A stretch of 64,000 nt of DNA from Heterobilharzia americana (lineage: Eukaryota > Platyhelminthes > Trematoda > Strigeidida > Schistosomatidae). Within the stretch, counting starts at the first letter, position 1. Each line of letters begins with the position of its first letter. Below the pieces are notes generated by a model. That model worked only from the letters and a program-made list of their open reading frames with translations, made no database searches and was not told the origin of the DNA. The stretch is from the NCBI GenBank assembly GCA_944470555.2, contig OX104130.1, positions 42,069,491 to 42,133,490 of the forward strand, written 5' to 3'. A program made the position numbers and the translations under genes. Shown one piece after another: positions 33,740-46,686 of the stretch.

Positions 33740-34097
33740 CTGCTTTCGCAGATTCCTAGTACTTCTATGTTATATCTTTTCATTTCTTTTGCAATCTTGG
33801 TAACCTTGCTAGGTTCAAGTATTTTTAGGACATTCCATGCCCCATGTTTACGCTTGCTCTCATCGAGAGAACACACTTTGACCGACTGGCTTCCCCAAGG
33901 CTTTCATCAACAGGCGTCATTTCGTCCCTCTAATTTTAGCCAGGAATAATTTTATTTTTATTTTTTATATTTCGTCTGTGCTTTAAAGTTTCTTTTTCGA
34001 CTGGACTGATTTACTGAGGTAGGGTTGCTAGCCCTATGGCCAACCTTTCGTCTTTATCCGGGCTTAGGACAGGCTAATAACTAGTGAACTAGTTAAC

Positions 34098-35305
34098 ATC
34101 ATTCTCTAATTATACGTATATAATTTCACAACTACTGAACAATTCAGTAGTGCACCTTACGCAAAGACGTTTGCTGCCAGTAGAATGGAGACTGGAATAG
34201 TTTTCGATTGACTAGATAAACAATGATTATTGAAAATGAAGCGCCTTTGACTTTCCAAATAGATGCCCAATTAAACAGCTTGAAATTCCAGTGACATTCA
34301 GCACAATTACCCAGTACATTTTAATGTGAGTTGATTGAATACAATTACACTTAGTAACCAGATGTAGTCAACATGAAGCCACGGATCCAATCTTTCCTGC
34401 TTCTTGGTAATCCTCAGTGAGGCGTATCTGCAATTCCTAGGAGGCTGATGTCAAGATTACTGCATCTACTTCTTATGTCACAGACATCAGCACTAAGCTA
34501 TTCTGGCCAAAATGATGCTGAAGAACCTTGTAAACACGATTTGCTGAGTAATGCGAGCAAGTGTGAAAAATAAGTCCATAGCTTTCTCCTGGTCGCATCT
34601 GACTTCTTGAAATCAATCAGAGTAAACCAGTATGTAAATTGCCCCAGATATACAACCACATTGCAAAATGACCTCGATAACTGAGTCGGTACTTAGAACC
34701 AGTCTACATTTTACCGAACAGTTTCGGTTCACCATCCAGTGGGCAGAATGTATTGAGTAAACAAAGATCAGTAGTTGAACAAACCTATGCCACACTGGGC
34801 CTTCGCTTTCCGCTAAAAAACAAGAGTTAAACAATAATAATTCCTAGTCTGTCATCACAGTACTTTATAATCAGTGTGTATATTCGAAGCTTATTAAAAC
34901 ATTTGTTCATTGTACATGACTGTAAGCGCTGGATGTGACCAAGACTGAGCTGAAACCAGAATCCTTTAAAAACAATGAAAAGTAACTGCTTTGTCATTCA
35001 TTTATTGCCAAAATCAAGTGCACTCATTTAAACTAAACTACAAAATGTTTTAATTATTTATTGTACCACTGAACTTTTTCCCTGTCATTGATTTATTTGT
35101 CACTTTTCTTATGGTACAACATGAAAAACATGATTAGTTTATATTATTAACATGCAAATGATATCACATTTATGTTCTCAAAATGGTTTCTTGGTCATCA
35201 AAAATAAGATATAAATAATTCACTAAAATACTTCAGACCAGAATGTCCTAAAGTAGACTTTATCAGCGTTTTCTTATTAGCACATTCTTGAAGGTGAATA
35301 CATAA
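34098..35305. other. Intergenic; a GC-richer patch near 34370-34640
   Basis: The 34370-34640 patch has higher GC than its flanks but no recognised repeat or frame. Minus-strand AATAAA-like signals occur near 35055-35090, past the exon candidate at 35306-35483. Confidence 0.3.
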
Positions 35306-35483
35306 TTAATCGCAGTTATCCACTGGACTAGACTTCGCGTAGGAAAAGATCATGTATTCCATGTGATAAAAGAAAAATGATGTCAAAACAACTGCTGCAA
35401 TAAATCGATATCCACCTAAGTTGTAATATTTCTGGTTTGTGTTTGTTATACACTCCACTGATAAATATAAAATAATATTAGTG
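35306..35483 (-). CDS. Candidate terminal exon, membrane protein (MARVEL-like?)
   Basis: On the minus strand a pyrimidine-rich tract and CAG (CTTTGACGTGTATGCCAG) precede 35483. The frame then stays open for 58 codons to TAA. It encodes one hydrophobic start (IILYLSVE), then YNLGGYRFIAAVV and LTSFFFYHMEYMIFSYAK. The pattern of an alanine- and phenylalanine-rich helix ending in FSY and a lysine resembles the last transmembrane helix of MARVEL-domain proteins such as plasmolipin. That likeness is a weak inference. Upstream exons would lie to the right and were not found. Confidence 0.35.
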
Positions 35484-36108
35484 CTGGCATACACGTCAAA
35501 GAAAAAGAGGTACATCGATTCATATGGCAGTCATTGTGATAGATTCGTTATCAAATTCATAGCTTAGTATAAAACCTAAGACAAAAAACTATGGTTGTCA
35601 AAATTCCAACTGCAGATTGGTGTTCTCAGTAAAAAAAATGTTTGAATTTTCCAAACAGGCTGTAATGATTAAAACAACGTAAACTCCATATTAAACGACA
35701 TTCGACACAACGTTTGAGCTGATGAAATGTTTGCTTTACTTTCTTGAATTCAAGTGGAGTTCATAGTGTAAATTAATTTAGCTTGTTTCCCTTAAAAACA
35801 TTGTGGAACACTTTGTATTCTACCAATTTGCTTTGCTAACTTTGCTGCGGTAAACATTAAACAACTGTTTTGTTTCTATAACTTGGTCGCAAGCAGTTAG
35901 TTGGCATTATTCTTAAAATCTTCTGTGATTATGCTTATGTAATGCCTGTTTAGTAGCAAGTCAAAAGAGCAAATCCAAAGCTATTTTGACATTCCTTTTT
36001 CATCACTGTTACAAGCTACATTTTTCCTGTTCATATACAAAGTCAGTTTGCACGATGAGTTATGCACCACTTTCTCTTTCGACAGTCTTCTGCACCATAT
36101 TTTTTCAT

Positions 36109-36481
36109 TGGTTAGCTAAAGAGAATGATATGACAGCGGAACAGAAAGTCACATTTTCTGCATCTGGAATGTCAAAAGAAGAATTTATAAAAATATACAG
36201 GACAGGCAAACGACAAAAAAAGCCGAATAAAAACATGCTTGAAGATGGATAGCATTTCACATGCTTCTGTACAAGTTGTTGGACAGAAAGTTAATCTTGA
36301 TTTGAACGTTCACCATGCCAGTCCTTCACACATACAAGTAAAAACAAGAAGTTTCGACAGCAACCATTTTATGAAACAATATCGGTCAGCGTCATTTAAG
36401 GAAAAGAGCGATATAGAAACGGCTGATCTAGGCAATACCAACATATTAGCACCGGTTTTGAAATTCGTAACACTATACTAA
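36109..36481 (+). CDS. Candidate coding region with frame shift
   Basis: A pyrimidine-rich stretch ending TTGGTTAG precedes 36109. Frame 1 then reads KENDMTAEQKVTFSASGM and SKEEFIKIYRTGKRQKKPNK, stopping at TAG (36250-36252). The overlapping frame 2 continues to 36481 with equally protein-like sequence (SISHASVQVVGQKVNL, FMKQYRSASFKEKSDIETAD). Either the true gene ends at 36252, or a one-base change split one reading frame. The lysine-rich, hydrophilic composition differs from random AT-rich frames. No family is recognised. Confidence 0.25.
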
Positions 36482-36871
36482 CCTTAGTTATTGTAAGGGA
36501 AATAGAAAAGAGACCAGTTTAGCACTTAAATATGTACTGTACTAATTGAGTAATGAATTAAAGAGCCTAAGTTTATCCCCGGTCAAGTCACTACAGCGAT
36601 GTCTGAGCTTGTTTTGTTTGTTTTCTCAACCATAATTGTTTTCAATAGTCAAATGAATTCTTCTTCTTCTTCTAAAAAAAACAAATGCTGTTGGGGGTGA
36701 AGCATAAACCAGTCGTAGTCAAAGCTCACGGGGAAACGAGTTAGTCTTCTTAAATACTCAACACAGTTTTATGATAGAAAAAATGGAAGTAAATAATATT
36801 TCAAACTGTCTCTCATGGACTTTAATTAAAAAACGATAAGTCTGTTTTACCAGTCACCTTCGCATGATTAG

Positions 36872-37249
36872 ATACTGCATAAGAAAAATGTAAAACCGAT
36901 GCATCGACCAATATTTTTTGATAAATCAAGGTTTATTGCATTCTTGGAAAGAAATGTATGTCTGGATTGCAAAACAGGAGTAAATCCCTTTCTTAAAACT
37001 AAAGGTTTTAGGCAAAACAGCTGTGTAGGTTTCTCTCTTATAGGTTTCATTATCAGTTTAGTCTTTTTCAGCTTCGCATTCAATTTAAACGTGAACAGTC
37101 ACAAACATACGTATGAAAAAGCAGACGTATTTACAGTAAACTTAAGTATCCTAAAATTTTGTGGGAATAATAGATTTTACAGCATGACACAGCTACTGAG
37201 CGACCAAACAGTACACTTGCATTTGATAAGTGTAAACGACAGCAGCTAA
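36872..37249 (+). CDS. Candidate small membrane protein
   Basis: Plus-strand frame with ATG at 36899 and 116 codons to TAA at 37247-37249; it is open upstream to 36872. The N-terminal part is basic with two cysteines (NVCLDCKTGVNPF). A hydrophobic segment of about 19 residues follows (from SLIGFIISLVFFSFAF), and then a hydrophilic tail. This looks like a single-pass membrane protein. No motif, promoter or poly(A) signal confirms it and it may be chance. Confidence 0.25.
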   Translation: MLHKKNVKPMHRPIFFDKSRFIAFLERNVCLDCKTGVNPFLKTKGFRQNSCVGFSLIGFIISLVFFSFAFNLNVNSHKHTYEKADVFTVNLSILKFCGNNRFYSMTQLLSDQTVHLHLISVNDSS

Positions 37250-40200
37250 AGACTAGAAGAATAGGCGACCTTTAAATTCAAGTTAGAAACCGTACATCAT
37301 TAAAATTGAGTGCCATGCATTGCTTCAAGGTATGTTGGCAAGCGCTTACCTTGTTCTGGTGATGTAAAAGGCTAAAATCAGGATTAAGAATCGAAAGGCA
37401 ACTTTACTGTTTATTGTATTCATTCATTCCTCAATTTTTCAAACTTCCCACAGTTTAGGAACCACTTATTTCAGCTACTGACTTCTCATTCCCTTCGAAA
37501 CTGGATACCCTTTTTAATCATTTTGTTACGAATTCTTCAACTCTTTATTTTCATCGACACATTCATTTTTCCTGTATAACTTCCGTTCTTACATTACTTT
37601 TCAACCACAACATAATTTTAGAATATGATCTCAGTAAAACCTTTGGTTTATATACCAGTAACAACGGTAGCCATAAAACTTCTGACATATTTAGGTGGTA
37701 AGCCTTGTTCATAAAACTGAAACAGTAGAAACAGTAAGGAGGAAAGTCTATAGGCATGTGCAAGTGATGATCGTCCAATCAAGAAGTCACTCATTTGTAA
37801 TATTTCAACTACTTCCGCAAATGAATCCAAAATTAAATACCAATAAGAAATGTTCAAAAACAGTGAAATTATTACATTTTGCGACTTTATATATAAGCAG
37901 GTACAAAGCTAACATTAACCACTAAATTAAGTTTAAAAAGAATAAAATACTTCTGAACTAACGAATTCACATTTTATGAAAAGATAATAAGAAACTTTAG
38001 AATGCAAAAAGCTGCTATAAAGCACAAGTCTGATGAGTTTTTTCGTTGGACTTTCAGAAAACTAGTCAATAAATACCCTACAAAATGAACATACAATTAT
38101 GAAAACAAGAATCATATGATGCAGAATAACTTCACTTGAAATAAAACCGTTCAGCAGTGAAAAGAAAATTTATGAAGTCACTGTGTAATGAAGAAACTGA
38201 AGTTACACTGCGTAATATTTGTTTAATATATTGAAGTTTCGATTTGATAACTGAGATGGATTTTTCACGGAATCGAGAATGCCAATCTGACTTCTAGCTA
38301 GTTATTTAACAATATCTTCAAAATTACCAAGCATTTATCTAGCACATAACCAGCAACCAAGTCACTGATTTCTGTTAGGTCTAAGAAATTCAGGCGTTTT
38401 AATGTCATGATACTAGCTGTAAATTCACCTTCATATGCTTCACTTTTATCTTTGTTCACCTGTAGACATAATTTGAATAGTGCAGTTGCACATAAAGCAA
38501 AACGAGTATATATCCACTTTCAGAACCATGAATTATTAGCATATTTATGTACACAACAGGATCCTTTCTAACATGGAGAACCTGTCGGAGGATGTGTTAT
38601 CATCCAAGCACAAAATAACTTGAATCTAAATTTTATGATTATTTAAGCATCATTTCTTTCTTAAATGTGATCAGTCCATTACTGTATTTCCTAGTAGGCT
38701 TCAAGATTACTAATTCACCGATGATACTCGTAAAAAATAGGATATTCTTTTGCCAGTTTATTTGTTCAAGAATGTATGTTAGCTCTTTAATATAGTATTT
38801 TTTCAGTTTTTCATGCTTATCCCATGAGTTGTTAAACATTAGGTGAGTTTCTTAGAAACCTTGTTCCGTCAGAAGTTGACCACAGGAATAATTTTTATCA
38901 GATGCTTTGAGATGCTTTGCAAAACGAGGCACAACATATTCTACGTTGTCGTACGAATTAGAGATGCTTGGGGTATTTATTCTTTGCTTCAAATCAATAT
39001 GTTAGCTAGACACCCTTTTTTTCAAAAGACAACCTATCCACTTGTTAATACAATCTACTCTTCGACTGCAATTAAACAGTTTTCTTTCATAATTTCATGA
39101 TTACACCAAACGGATTCTAAGGATACATTTAAGTTTTAAGTATCCACGCAACTTTTTAAAATACGATTTTCGTAAACAAAATAGGTAAGACTTATATAAC
39201 CATTCATTTGTGATTAATGTTTACTTGAACTAGCCTGCTTATATATTCAAATAACCTATGGGCTGCAGACATTCAAATGTTTATTTAGCCTAATACGATT
39301 TTTGTCAGATAGAGGTGACCACTAGGACAGGTCATAGAAATAAAAAACTCAAATGGGCATTAAGTTCAAGTATTTTTACTTTACTACATATGAACAGAAT
39401 TTGTAACCTCTTGGTTTGCTTTCTCTTCATTTACTTACCTATTATCTTTTTAAGACGTTCTTCAAATGCTTACCAAACTCTTTTGTTGTCATTATTTATG
39501 TCTATTTTCATGACTAGTTATGATCTAGCAGCATTACAAATTCCATGCATGTTTCATTTTGTCTACATTTCTAGGTCTCAGCATGCTTTAATAACATGCA
39601 TCTTTTACAACCGTTGGTGTCTTGAAGTCATCCAGCATAATATTACAAACTGTTCTTTTGAAGTTTTAACTTTAATTCCTATTCACTGTATTACTCAAAA
39701 CATATCACATAGTGTTTACTTCGAAGTTAACAAATTACGAAGAATAGTTTGCATTTTGCATCATTTATTACAGTTTTCCAAGTTTATATTAAACAGATGT
39801 TTCTGATTAGTTTCACAGATTATGACTGTTTCAAGATACTGACAGCATAAAGATGGTCATTTTAATTGGTGTTACGACAATTACAACAAGGTAGTAACAC
39901 GCTAATGACTTGGAAGATATACTTATATCATGTGATACTGAAAGGGATAAGCATGTCCTGTTTTAATAGCAGGCTTTTCGACCACTCTTAAATTAAAAAA
40001 TAGACTCTTTCCTGCCTATAATCTACCCGTGTTATCACATAGCTCGCAGGAATGCGAACTGATAACCCCGACACATTCTACTTTTGTTTTCTACATTATT
40101 ATGCACTGCTATTATCATCCACAAGAAAGAAGTATAAAAGCTACCTTCATAAATCTACATTTACAATCTAATAGTCGTATCATTTCAACACTCGGTAAAA

Positions 40201-41284
40201 CTGAATAATTCAGTGATAATAGTATTTAGGAAACAAGATAGTGACATTGTATTTGACAGGAATTCCATCACATGCAGAAAACTCAAATAAATATGAAGTC
40301 AGTCTACAAATATGCGCATGCACGTAATCCTAAGTGGTTTTGTTTGAACGCCAAGAAGATAGAAGGCCGGAGAACATAACAAATATCTCATACACTAAAG
40401 TCAAGTCAAACTGGACACAAACATTTAAGAAAGGGGTGTGGCTGTTCTCGAATATAAAAAAGAAATATATATATCATGAGGGAAGGTCGCATCTTCTCAT
40501 GAAAATCTATGTACACAAAACCAAAAGCTGAGTAAAACGAGTGAAATGTAACAACAATAATAACTGTGAAGCAGAAATAGTTAAGCTAGATATGAACAAT
40601 AATTTCAGATTGATAGGTATTCAAAGAAAGAGAAAATACAAGTTTAAAAGGGTTTGAAAAAGGTGGTTGTGTTTTGAAGAACGAAGTTAGTCATTAACAA
40701 GGTAGGAAATGTTGCTCGACATCACTTTTTGAATACACAAGTTAGATCTCTCTCATCCGATGATTATAACTCTAGAAAAACCAAGTATATATGGAGTCTC
40801 TGTCTATGAATAATTGCATAAGCCTAAGGTACTTTAACCTAATGCCCAGCATCAATAATAAGAGCGAGTGTCGCGAGACAAATTAGGCGTGACCGTTATG
40901 AATTAAATTTTTTGATGCATGTTCAAGAATCCAGGTATGCAGCCAGTGATCTATTCATCCGACCTACCTGATTTCACAAATACATATGAATTAGTAAACA
41001 CGTCTGATAATAAAAAGATTTGAGATCCTGTCTGCTTTTGACACAAATGTTGGGCATATCGTTTGATACAGTGGTACTTACTTTGCAGTCAGATAAATGA
41101 CTGATATCGAACTTCAAATCCGTCTGTTTAGTTTTTTCGCTGTCATCATCCCTGAAATGCAGTTTTCCAAAAACAAGATTACATTTTCGCAGCTACTTTC
41201 CCTTCTCTTGTTTTTGTACAGCATTCCTCTTTCTTAATCAATCTCAAACTAGCGTCCATCAACAGTGTGATTATTTCTGCAATT
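37250..41284. other. AT-rich stretch, weak frames only
   Basis: The longest non-transposon frame of the window is at 39315-39806 (+), with a first ATG at 39390. It is hydrophobic, pyrimidine-rich in sequence and lacks a plausible start or splice context. A minus-strand frame at 37648-37857 ends near a GTATAT donor-like site. I call neither a gene. Confidence 0.35.
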
Positions 41285-42045
41285 GTTGTCATTTTTATCA
41301 TACTTCGCTTATCTTACTCATAAATATGTGTAGCCCAATGAAGAATTCTATGGAAAACTGGATGCAGTCGCAATGGGCTCACCACTGACTTCCATACTGC
41401 AGACATATTTTTAATTAAACTAGAAAATGGATCTTTAAATAAATTTATTCAAAAGTTTACATTTTACTGTAGATATGTGAATGATCCGTTCTGTGTTTGG
41501 TAAAATAGCTGGAATAGGTTTGAAATGTTCAAGAATTCACATTTGAGCTGGAATCACAGGATAGATTTTCTAGATGCCTCCCTTTCAACAATAACACATG
41601 AAATATACATGGACGAGTCAACTAAAAAGCTTCCTAAGCCTCGTTTGCCTCCAAGACAAACAAAACCAAGTAAACAAATTCAGGTACAGAGTAAAAGTTA
41701 AATGTTCTAGTGAACCTTCCAAAGAACGGCTGAAGATATTGCACTATGTCTGAAGATTAATATCCAAATAAATCCATGAAAAAGCATCTAAAAACCAAAT
41801 AACGAAAGGAATGTGCCTTGCTTCTGAAAAAGAGGTTGCTTTATAGGAAAAACATTTCAGAATGAAAGAACCAAGTGGGATACTTGTGTAGAAGCTGAGG
41901 AGTTCTGTCCAACGAAAAATTACAGCCATGTTATCCAACCTTGCTCCACCTGATTTTGTTTAGCACTTAAACTGCTCTTGTGGACACAGCTGTGTAAGCT
42001 TATGTTCTGTGAATTTCATTTTGCGTGAACACCTCCAAGCATGAT
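41285..42045 (+). mobile_element. Degraded Penelope-like element, 3' part
   Basis: Plus-strand remnants of a Penelope-like retroelement in the expected order. The RT block FYGKLDAVAMGSPLTS (41346-41393) is followed, after a frameshift, by the catalytic YVDD box mutated to YVND (41474-41485) in YCRYVNDPFCVW, and then FLDASLSTI. Near 41970 a cysteine block NCSCG precedes a region ending ILREHL (ends about 42035). This matches the CSCG...R..EH part of the GIY-YIG endonuclease that follows RT in these elements. Stops and frameshifts abound. The 5' part with RT motif A is absent. Confidence 0.75.
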
Positions 42046-43504
42046 TCAATAAAGATGTAAAGAAAAGTGTAAAAAAATTGACATTAGCTCAAATATACTA
42101 CAAAGTTAATACAAATCAGTCATTTTTTATAACACCGTTCCTGTTAACCCACCAATGCTACCATCCTGCCTAAATAATCCGTATTTCGTGTATAAAATAA
42201 ACAGATGCACCATCATATATTACTCGAACCAGCTTTTGAATAGAAAATCTCATAAGCACTATATCTACCTAGTTGTATAAATTATAAGCTTCCCTCCACT
42301 AATTCTCTTCTATCTTCCTCAAACTCCTCAACTGTTGTTCTCATACACTAGTACAACCTCATCAATTATTTTTCCCAGATTATTGTTGTTAAGCATTTTA
42401 TGCGTACACAAAAATATTCACCTACATTTGATTTCCCCTCTACTTATATTAAGTCGTCTTCGTATCAATTTCATTATCAAAGCAAAAATAGTTCATTTTC
42501 ACCTCTAATTAGAAATAATCAGCACTATAAGATTCATTGGCACTCATAGTACCTTAGGATGGCGTTTGTTTTACCTTGACCATCCAATATTACGTAGGAT
42601 ATATCATCATCTACATACCTAATTATTTTGAACTGAATTTCAACAATATTTGGCTCCGAAATCGTCTTTCATATAAAATTGTGTACTACACATCATCCTG
42701 ACTGTTTAAAGGTTGAAGCGATTTCACAAGATATTACACTAACATCTATGTGTTGATAAAAAGTTTATTTGAGTTGCATGCAGCTGGTAAAATGTATGTT
42801 AAATAAAATGATGCCTTTTCGTACTTAGGTTTTCAGATTGATTTTAACAAACGTGAACTGATGAAAATATTTGAAATGTAAACTTCATTGAAGCAAGGCA
42901 CATACCAGTCCTTAAATTAAGTGACTTTAAACATTCGATTGATAGTTAAAAACTGCATTTTTAAGTATATTTGTGCACTGTCATATTAGAATCAACTGTT
43001 TGAAAGATTAGCTAGTAATTCAGATACCTTCGTGAGAATGCGGAGATGAAGATAAAAGAAGTAATAATTAACTTATCATAATTAACATTACTGTCTAAGG
43101 TTCAAACAGATTGCATCCATCTGCATGAAGGGTATTTTACACTTATAATAAAGCAATCAAATGTGATTTCTCGGCAGTCATGGATGAAAGAGATTAAACG
43201 ACTAAAGTTGACACATTGCAAGTTAACTGGATCGTAACTATTTCTGTCGATTCGTCTGACGAACACCATTCATAAATCAACTAAGTAATTTATTGTCATG
43301 TGTACTGCCATTTATCCCTGACAAATATCTCTGTTTGGCATTTGATAGACTAATATCAAATGATCATTCTAGCCCTAAAAAATGTCAGTGATTTGGTCTT
43401 CATAGACAATAGGGTAAGTTTTAACTTCTGCACATTTTAACCACTTTGCAAAAAAACGTGTTTTACTCTACGTTCTTAAAAAACATTTTGTTTTATTCAG
43501 CTTA
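42046..43504. other. AT-rich stretch, no feature seen
   Basis: No supported gene or repeat. Confidence 0.5.
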
Positions 43505-43660
43505 GTGACTAGCAGTAAAGTCCAGGACGCTCGTTTCATCTCATTTTGGACTAGTCAGCTGGACGTACCCGCATCTCAGTGAGTGACGTCGTTCCCGTGG
43601 AGACATGAACTCGAGGAATCCGCAATGGAGCTCATCTGCTGACAGAGGTTGAGCGATTCA
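43505..43660 (-). mobile_element. Decayed SM-alpha-like SINE
   Basis: Minus-strand copy of the same subfamily as 22681-22865. The hammerhead (43520-43564) and the following ACGTACCC-like link resemble it. The B box is only weakly preserved (CGAGTTCATGTCTCC) and the A box is not clear. Confidence 0.5.
43520..43564 (-). ncRNA. Decayed SM-alpha-type hammerhead
   Basis: Stem I GTCCAG/CTGGAC pairs perfectly and the GCGTC cleavage context is intact. The first core block reads CTGACTA (G8 lost) and stem II no longer pairs (GTCC against AGAT). Inactive by expectation. Confidence 0.5.
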
Positions 43661-46599
43661 GCCCAATATAGTCTCGGGAAATTAAAAGTAGCAAACAAAA
43701 CTTTGTTGAGTATGAATGAGGAATCAGTCTAATTCTTTGAGCATCTACATTATTAAAAACTGTTTGAATAACGTAAAAGTAGAACTTGGTCTCTTTGGAA
43801 GCGCATAATTAAATATAGATTGTTTAATTAACTTTTAAAATAGCGAAACAACATTATTTACTGAATAACGTTTCGAACACAATTTATTATTAATATTCAC
43901 ATCAAAGGTAACTGCACACCTTTCAAATCCTATTTTCATAATGCTATTTGTCCTCCCCTTTCATTTACTGTGTGGCAATTACAATTTTCCAAATGTCCGA
44001 AACAGGTATTGAATCATCCATATTGCAAGTGTTTGACGGTGATGTGATAAGCAGAGCTTCAGTTATCAATCTAGTCCTCCACCCTACTAACTTAATTCTA
44101 AGGACGACTATTCTATTTCATCCTATTTTGTGGGTGTGTGTGTTTGCATGTTTTGTAATAGCCGAGCTTTTCTATAGATTCCCCAACGTTCTACAATCTT
44201 TTATCCTGGATTCAGTCAAGATTTCGTGCTCTTTTATTCTAACCTATTCTATTCAACCAATCTGACCTATGTACTTGACCCCACTATTGGTGAAAAGAAT
44301 TTGATAAACTAAATTATTTTGTCTAACAGATTGTATGGGATATTTTAGCCTGCAAATATTGTTTCTCAGTGATTTTTTAGGTGTAAATGCCACTTCAATT
44401 CGAGCTTTGTTGATAATCCGGAGTAAACTTTATGTTGTGCCTTCCTTATACGGCAATACTGTCGGTGTTTTGAATTCCCGTTTCTTGATGCTGTCAACAT
44501 AAGTACTATCGGTATCTGTGTTCCTCATTTTTTCTTAGAGTTACCTATATATTTCTTCATTGCTTTAAGAGAATAATTATTAGGCACGAGAGTTCCTTCT
44601 ATGTCTTATTTCTTGTACTAGATTTTCTCTGTTACTGCTGATACATTTCGCTCTGTCATCTAAAATATCTCAATAAACTTATTTTAAATAACATTAGATG
44701 TGATGACCTGAAGTTCAGATGCTGTTTAGGATGCATAGGTCCTCTGTGGATACTTGTGTCTAATAACTTATTTTACTCCATTTCTATTCTGCAATCAAGA
44801 GTAGTTATTTATCACTTTTAAATTCATAAGTAAACTGGATTGTATCTACAAATGATTTTGTAGGTATCACAATTTTATTTGACTTCAAAGTTTTATTTGC
44901 GTGATCTACGTACCGGCACCTTATTATGTACATTAGAAGCATAGTAAAAGCAACTATTATTGAGAGAGCTGATAATTTTCATCGTGATGTGATCTAGGTT
45001 TTCCTCAAATTTGTATCATAATCCCGTGTGTAAACGGCTTATACTCATCAGAATATGAGAAATGACAGTCCTGAAGATGAGTACATTTAAACACAAAAAT
45101 CACTCACTCAAGTCACTAAACATTTCATGTTAAACGTCAGTCATATTTATTGCTTGTGAAGTATCGTCTCAGGGATAAATCACTGCCCATCATATGCATT
45201 ATGTTAGAATTTCATTTATTTCCTGAAGTTTTTTTGCTTAAGGTTATCCGTGATTGACATGTATTGTTCGCATGAACAAAAACGCTTCTTTAAAAAATAA
45301 TCATACGGGGTGAGTAAAAGATTACTTTTTTGTATCTGACTTCAAATCTCAAGAAATCGAACCATCGAGAGTTAATCTTTTCATCAAGCAATAAACAGAA
45401 TAGCATGGTATACATTGTGTCCATTTTCATGCTAGAAAATAGATGTCCAGTGAAAAAACTTTGTTTTTCACCTGATGTTAAATCCTGATTAAAATAAGTC
45501 TTATTACTGTTTTTCCACTTTAATGGATGACACCTACTGAACTGATCAGCATAGCCTGAACTGCTACCTTTAAATAAAAAATGATAAATTCCACACGCTA
45601 ATTTTCAACAAATTTCCTCATATCTGTCACATATTTACATTGTTAATAAGTATATGACACTTATATGAGGTTTCTTTGGTAGTTTAAAAAACGGACGCCC
45701 AACAGCGCACTGATCTTGTGTACCAAATCAGTTGTTCTGCAGTAACATTGAGCAGTTATCCAGTACTGTTCAGCTTTTATATATTTCTGTGCATATACTG
45801 ACTGATTATTGATAATTAATGTTCAGTTTTGTTTTCCTGATAATATTATTCAATGCTGGCAGAAAGATACATACATTGCTATTACGATAAAATTGCATAA
45901 CATGACACTTTAATGTTTTATGCAGATATCCTGAAGATCCCTATTGGATATTTGAAGCTCTATATATTTCAAATAACTATTATTTGCAACATCTTCCTGG
46001 GATTAAAAAATGATGGGCTTTTACAAAGGCATCCAAATTTAAGTTGAAAAAAACCAGTAGCTTAGGTGTATAAGAGTAAATAAAGACTTTCTTCGGCTCC
46101 AGCTACTTTATGTCGATCAATGAAATGTTTTTAACTCAAAAGCAGGCCCCTCTAGCAGTCACACCGCACAGCCTATGAAACCTGTAGATTGCTAAAATAT
46201 TTGGATAATTCTTTCTAATCATTTAGCTGTCCATTGTTTGTTGAGATTTTCAAGGACCGAAATAAAACCAGAAGTATTCGGACTACCTAAAGCAGAAGAC
46301 TAAAATAAAATAGCCGGTAAGCATATCAGCTTTAGAAATTTTGTTTGTCTGGGTTTTGCTCTGCAAAGACCTGTGCAAAGATGAGGTCTAGCCTTTCTAC
46401 ATAAAGATTTTAATTCGAAGTGACAGTTGAATAAAAAGCGACAACGTAGGTTAAGTCACGATTCCAATTACAGTACACCAGATTATGATAATCATTTTTA
46501 TTCCATTCACACCACAACCAGCCTTGACATTATAGGAAGCTAAATTATTTGACAGATTTGTAACTGAATCCTTACTTATGAAACCAACTCCAAATACGT
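43661..46599. other. AT-rich stretch, no feature seen
   Basis: A frame at 43948-44265 (+; first ATG at 43993) is hydrophobic and unsupported. No other signal was found. Confidence 0.4.
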
Positions 46600-46686
46600 A
46601 CAGTTGAAATTACTTAGCAACTGTTCCAGATACACGAAAAAGTTTACAACCAATACCAGAAACGAGAATACGTCGCTACGAAAAAG

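Larger units (their letters stand above)
31601..34097 (-). mobile_element. Old RTE element, 5' part
   Basis: Continuation of the element at 28281-29067. On the minus strand from 34097 it starts with the 5' end shared with the other full-length copy (GTTAACTAGTTCACTAGTTA, then GGGCTAGCAACCCTAC). Endonuclease and RT regions follow, ending at the insertion point. It contains many frameshifts and small indels and extra bases after FADD. The base composition is clearly GC-richer than the surroundings. It apparently reached the true 5' end, so the original insertion was near full length. Confidence 0.85.

Noticed and set aside
28267..34110. Target-site duplication for the old RTE element
   Set aside because: No matching direct repeat of convincing length was found at the two outer ends; the flanks have probably decayed.
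39315..39806. 163-codon plus-strand frame
   Set aside because: It has a non-ATG start, a hydrophobic low-complexity composition from pyrimidine-rich DNA, no splice or promoter support and no recognised domain.
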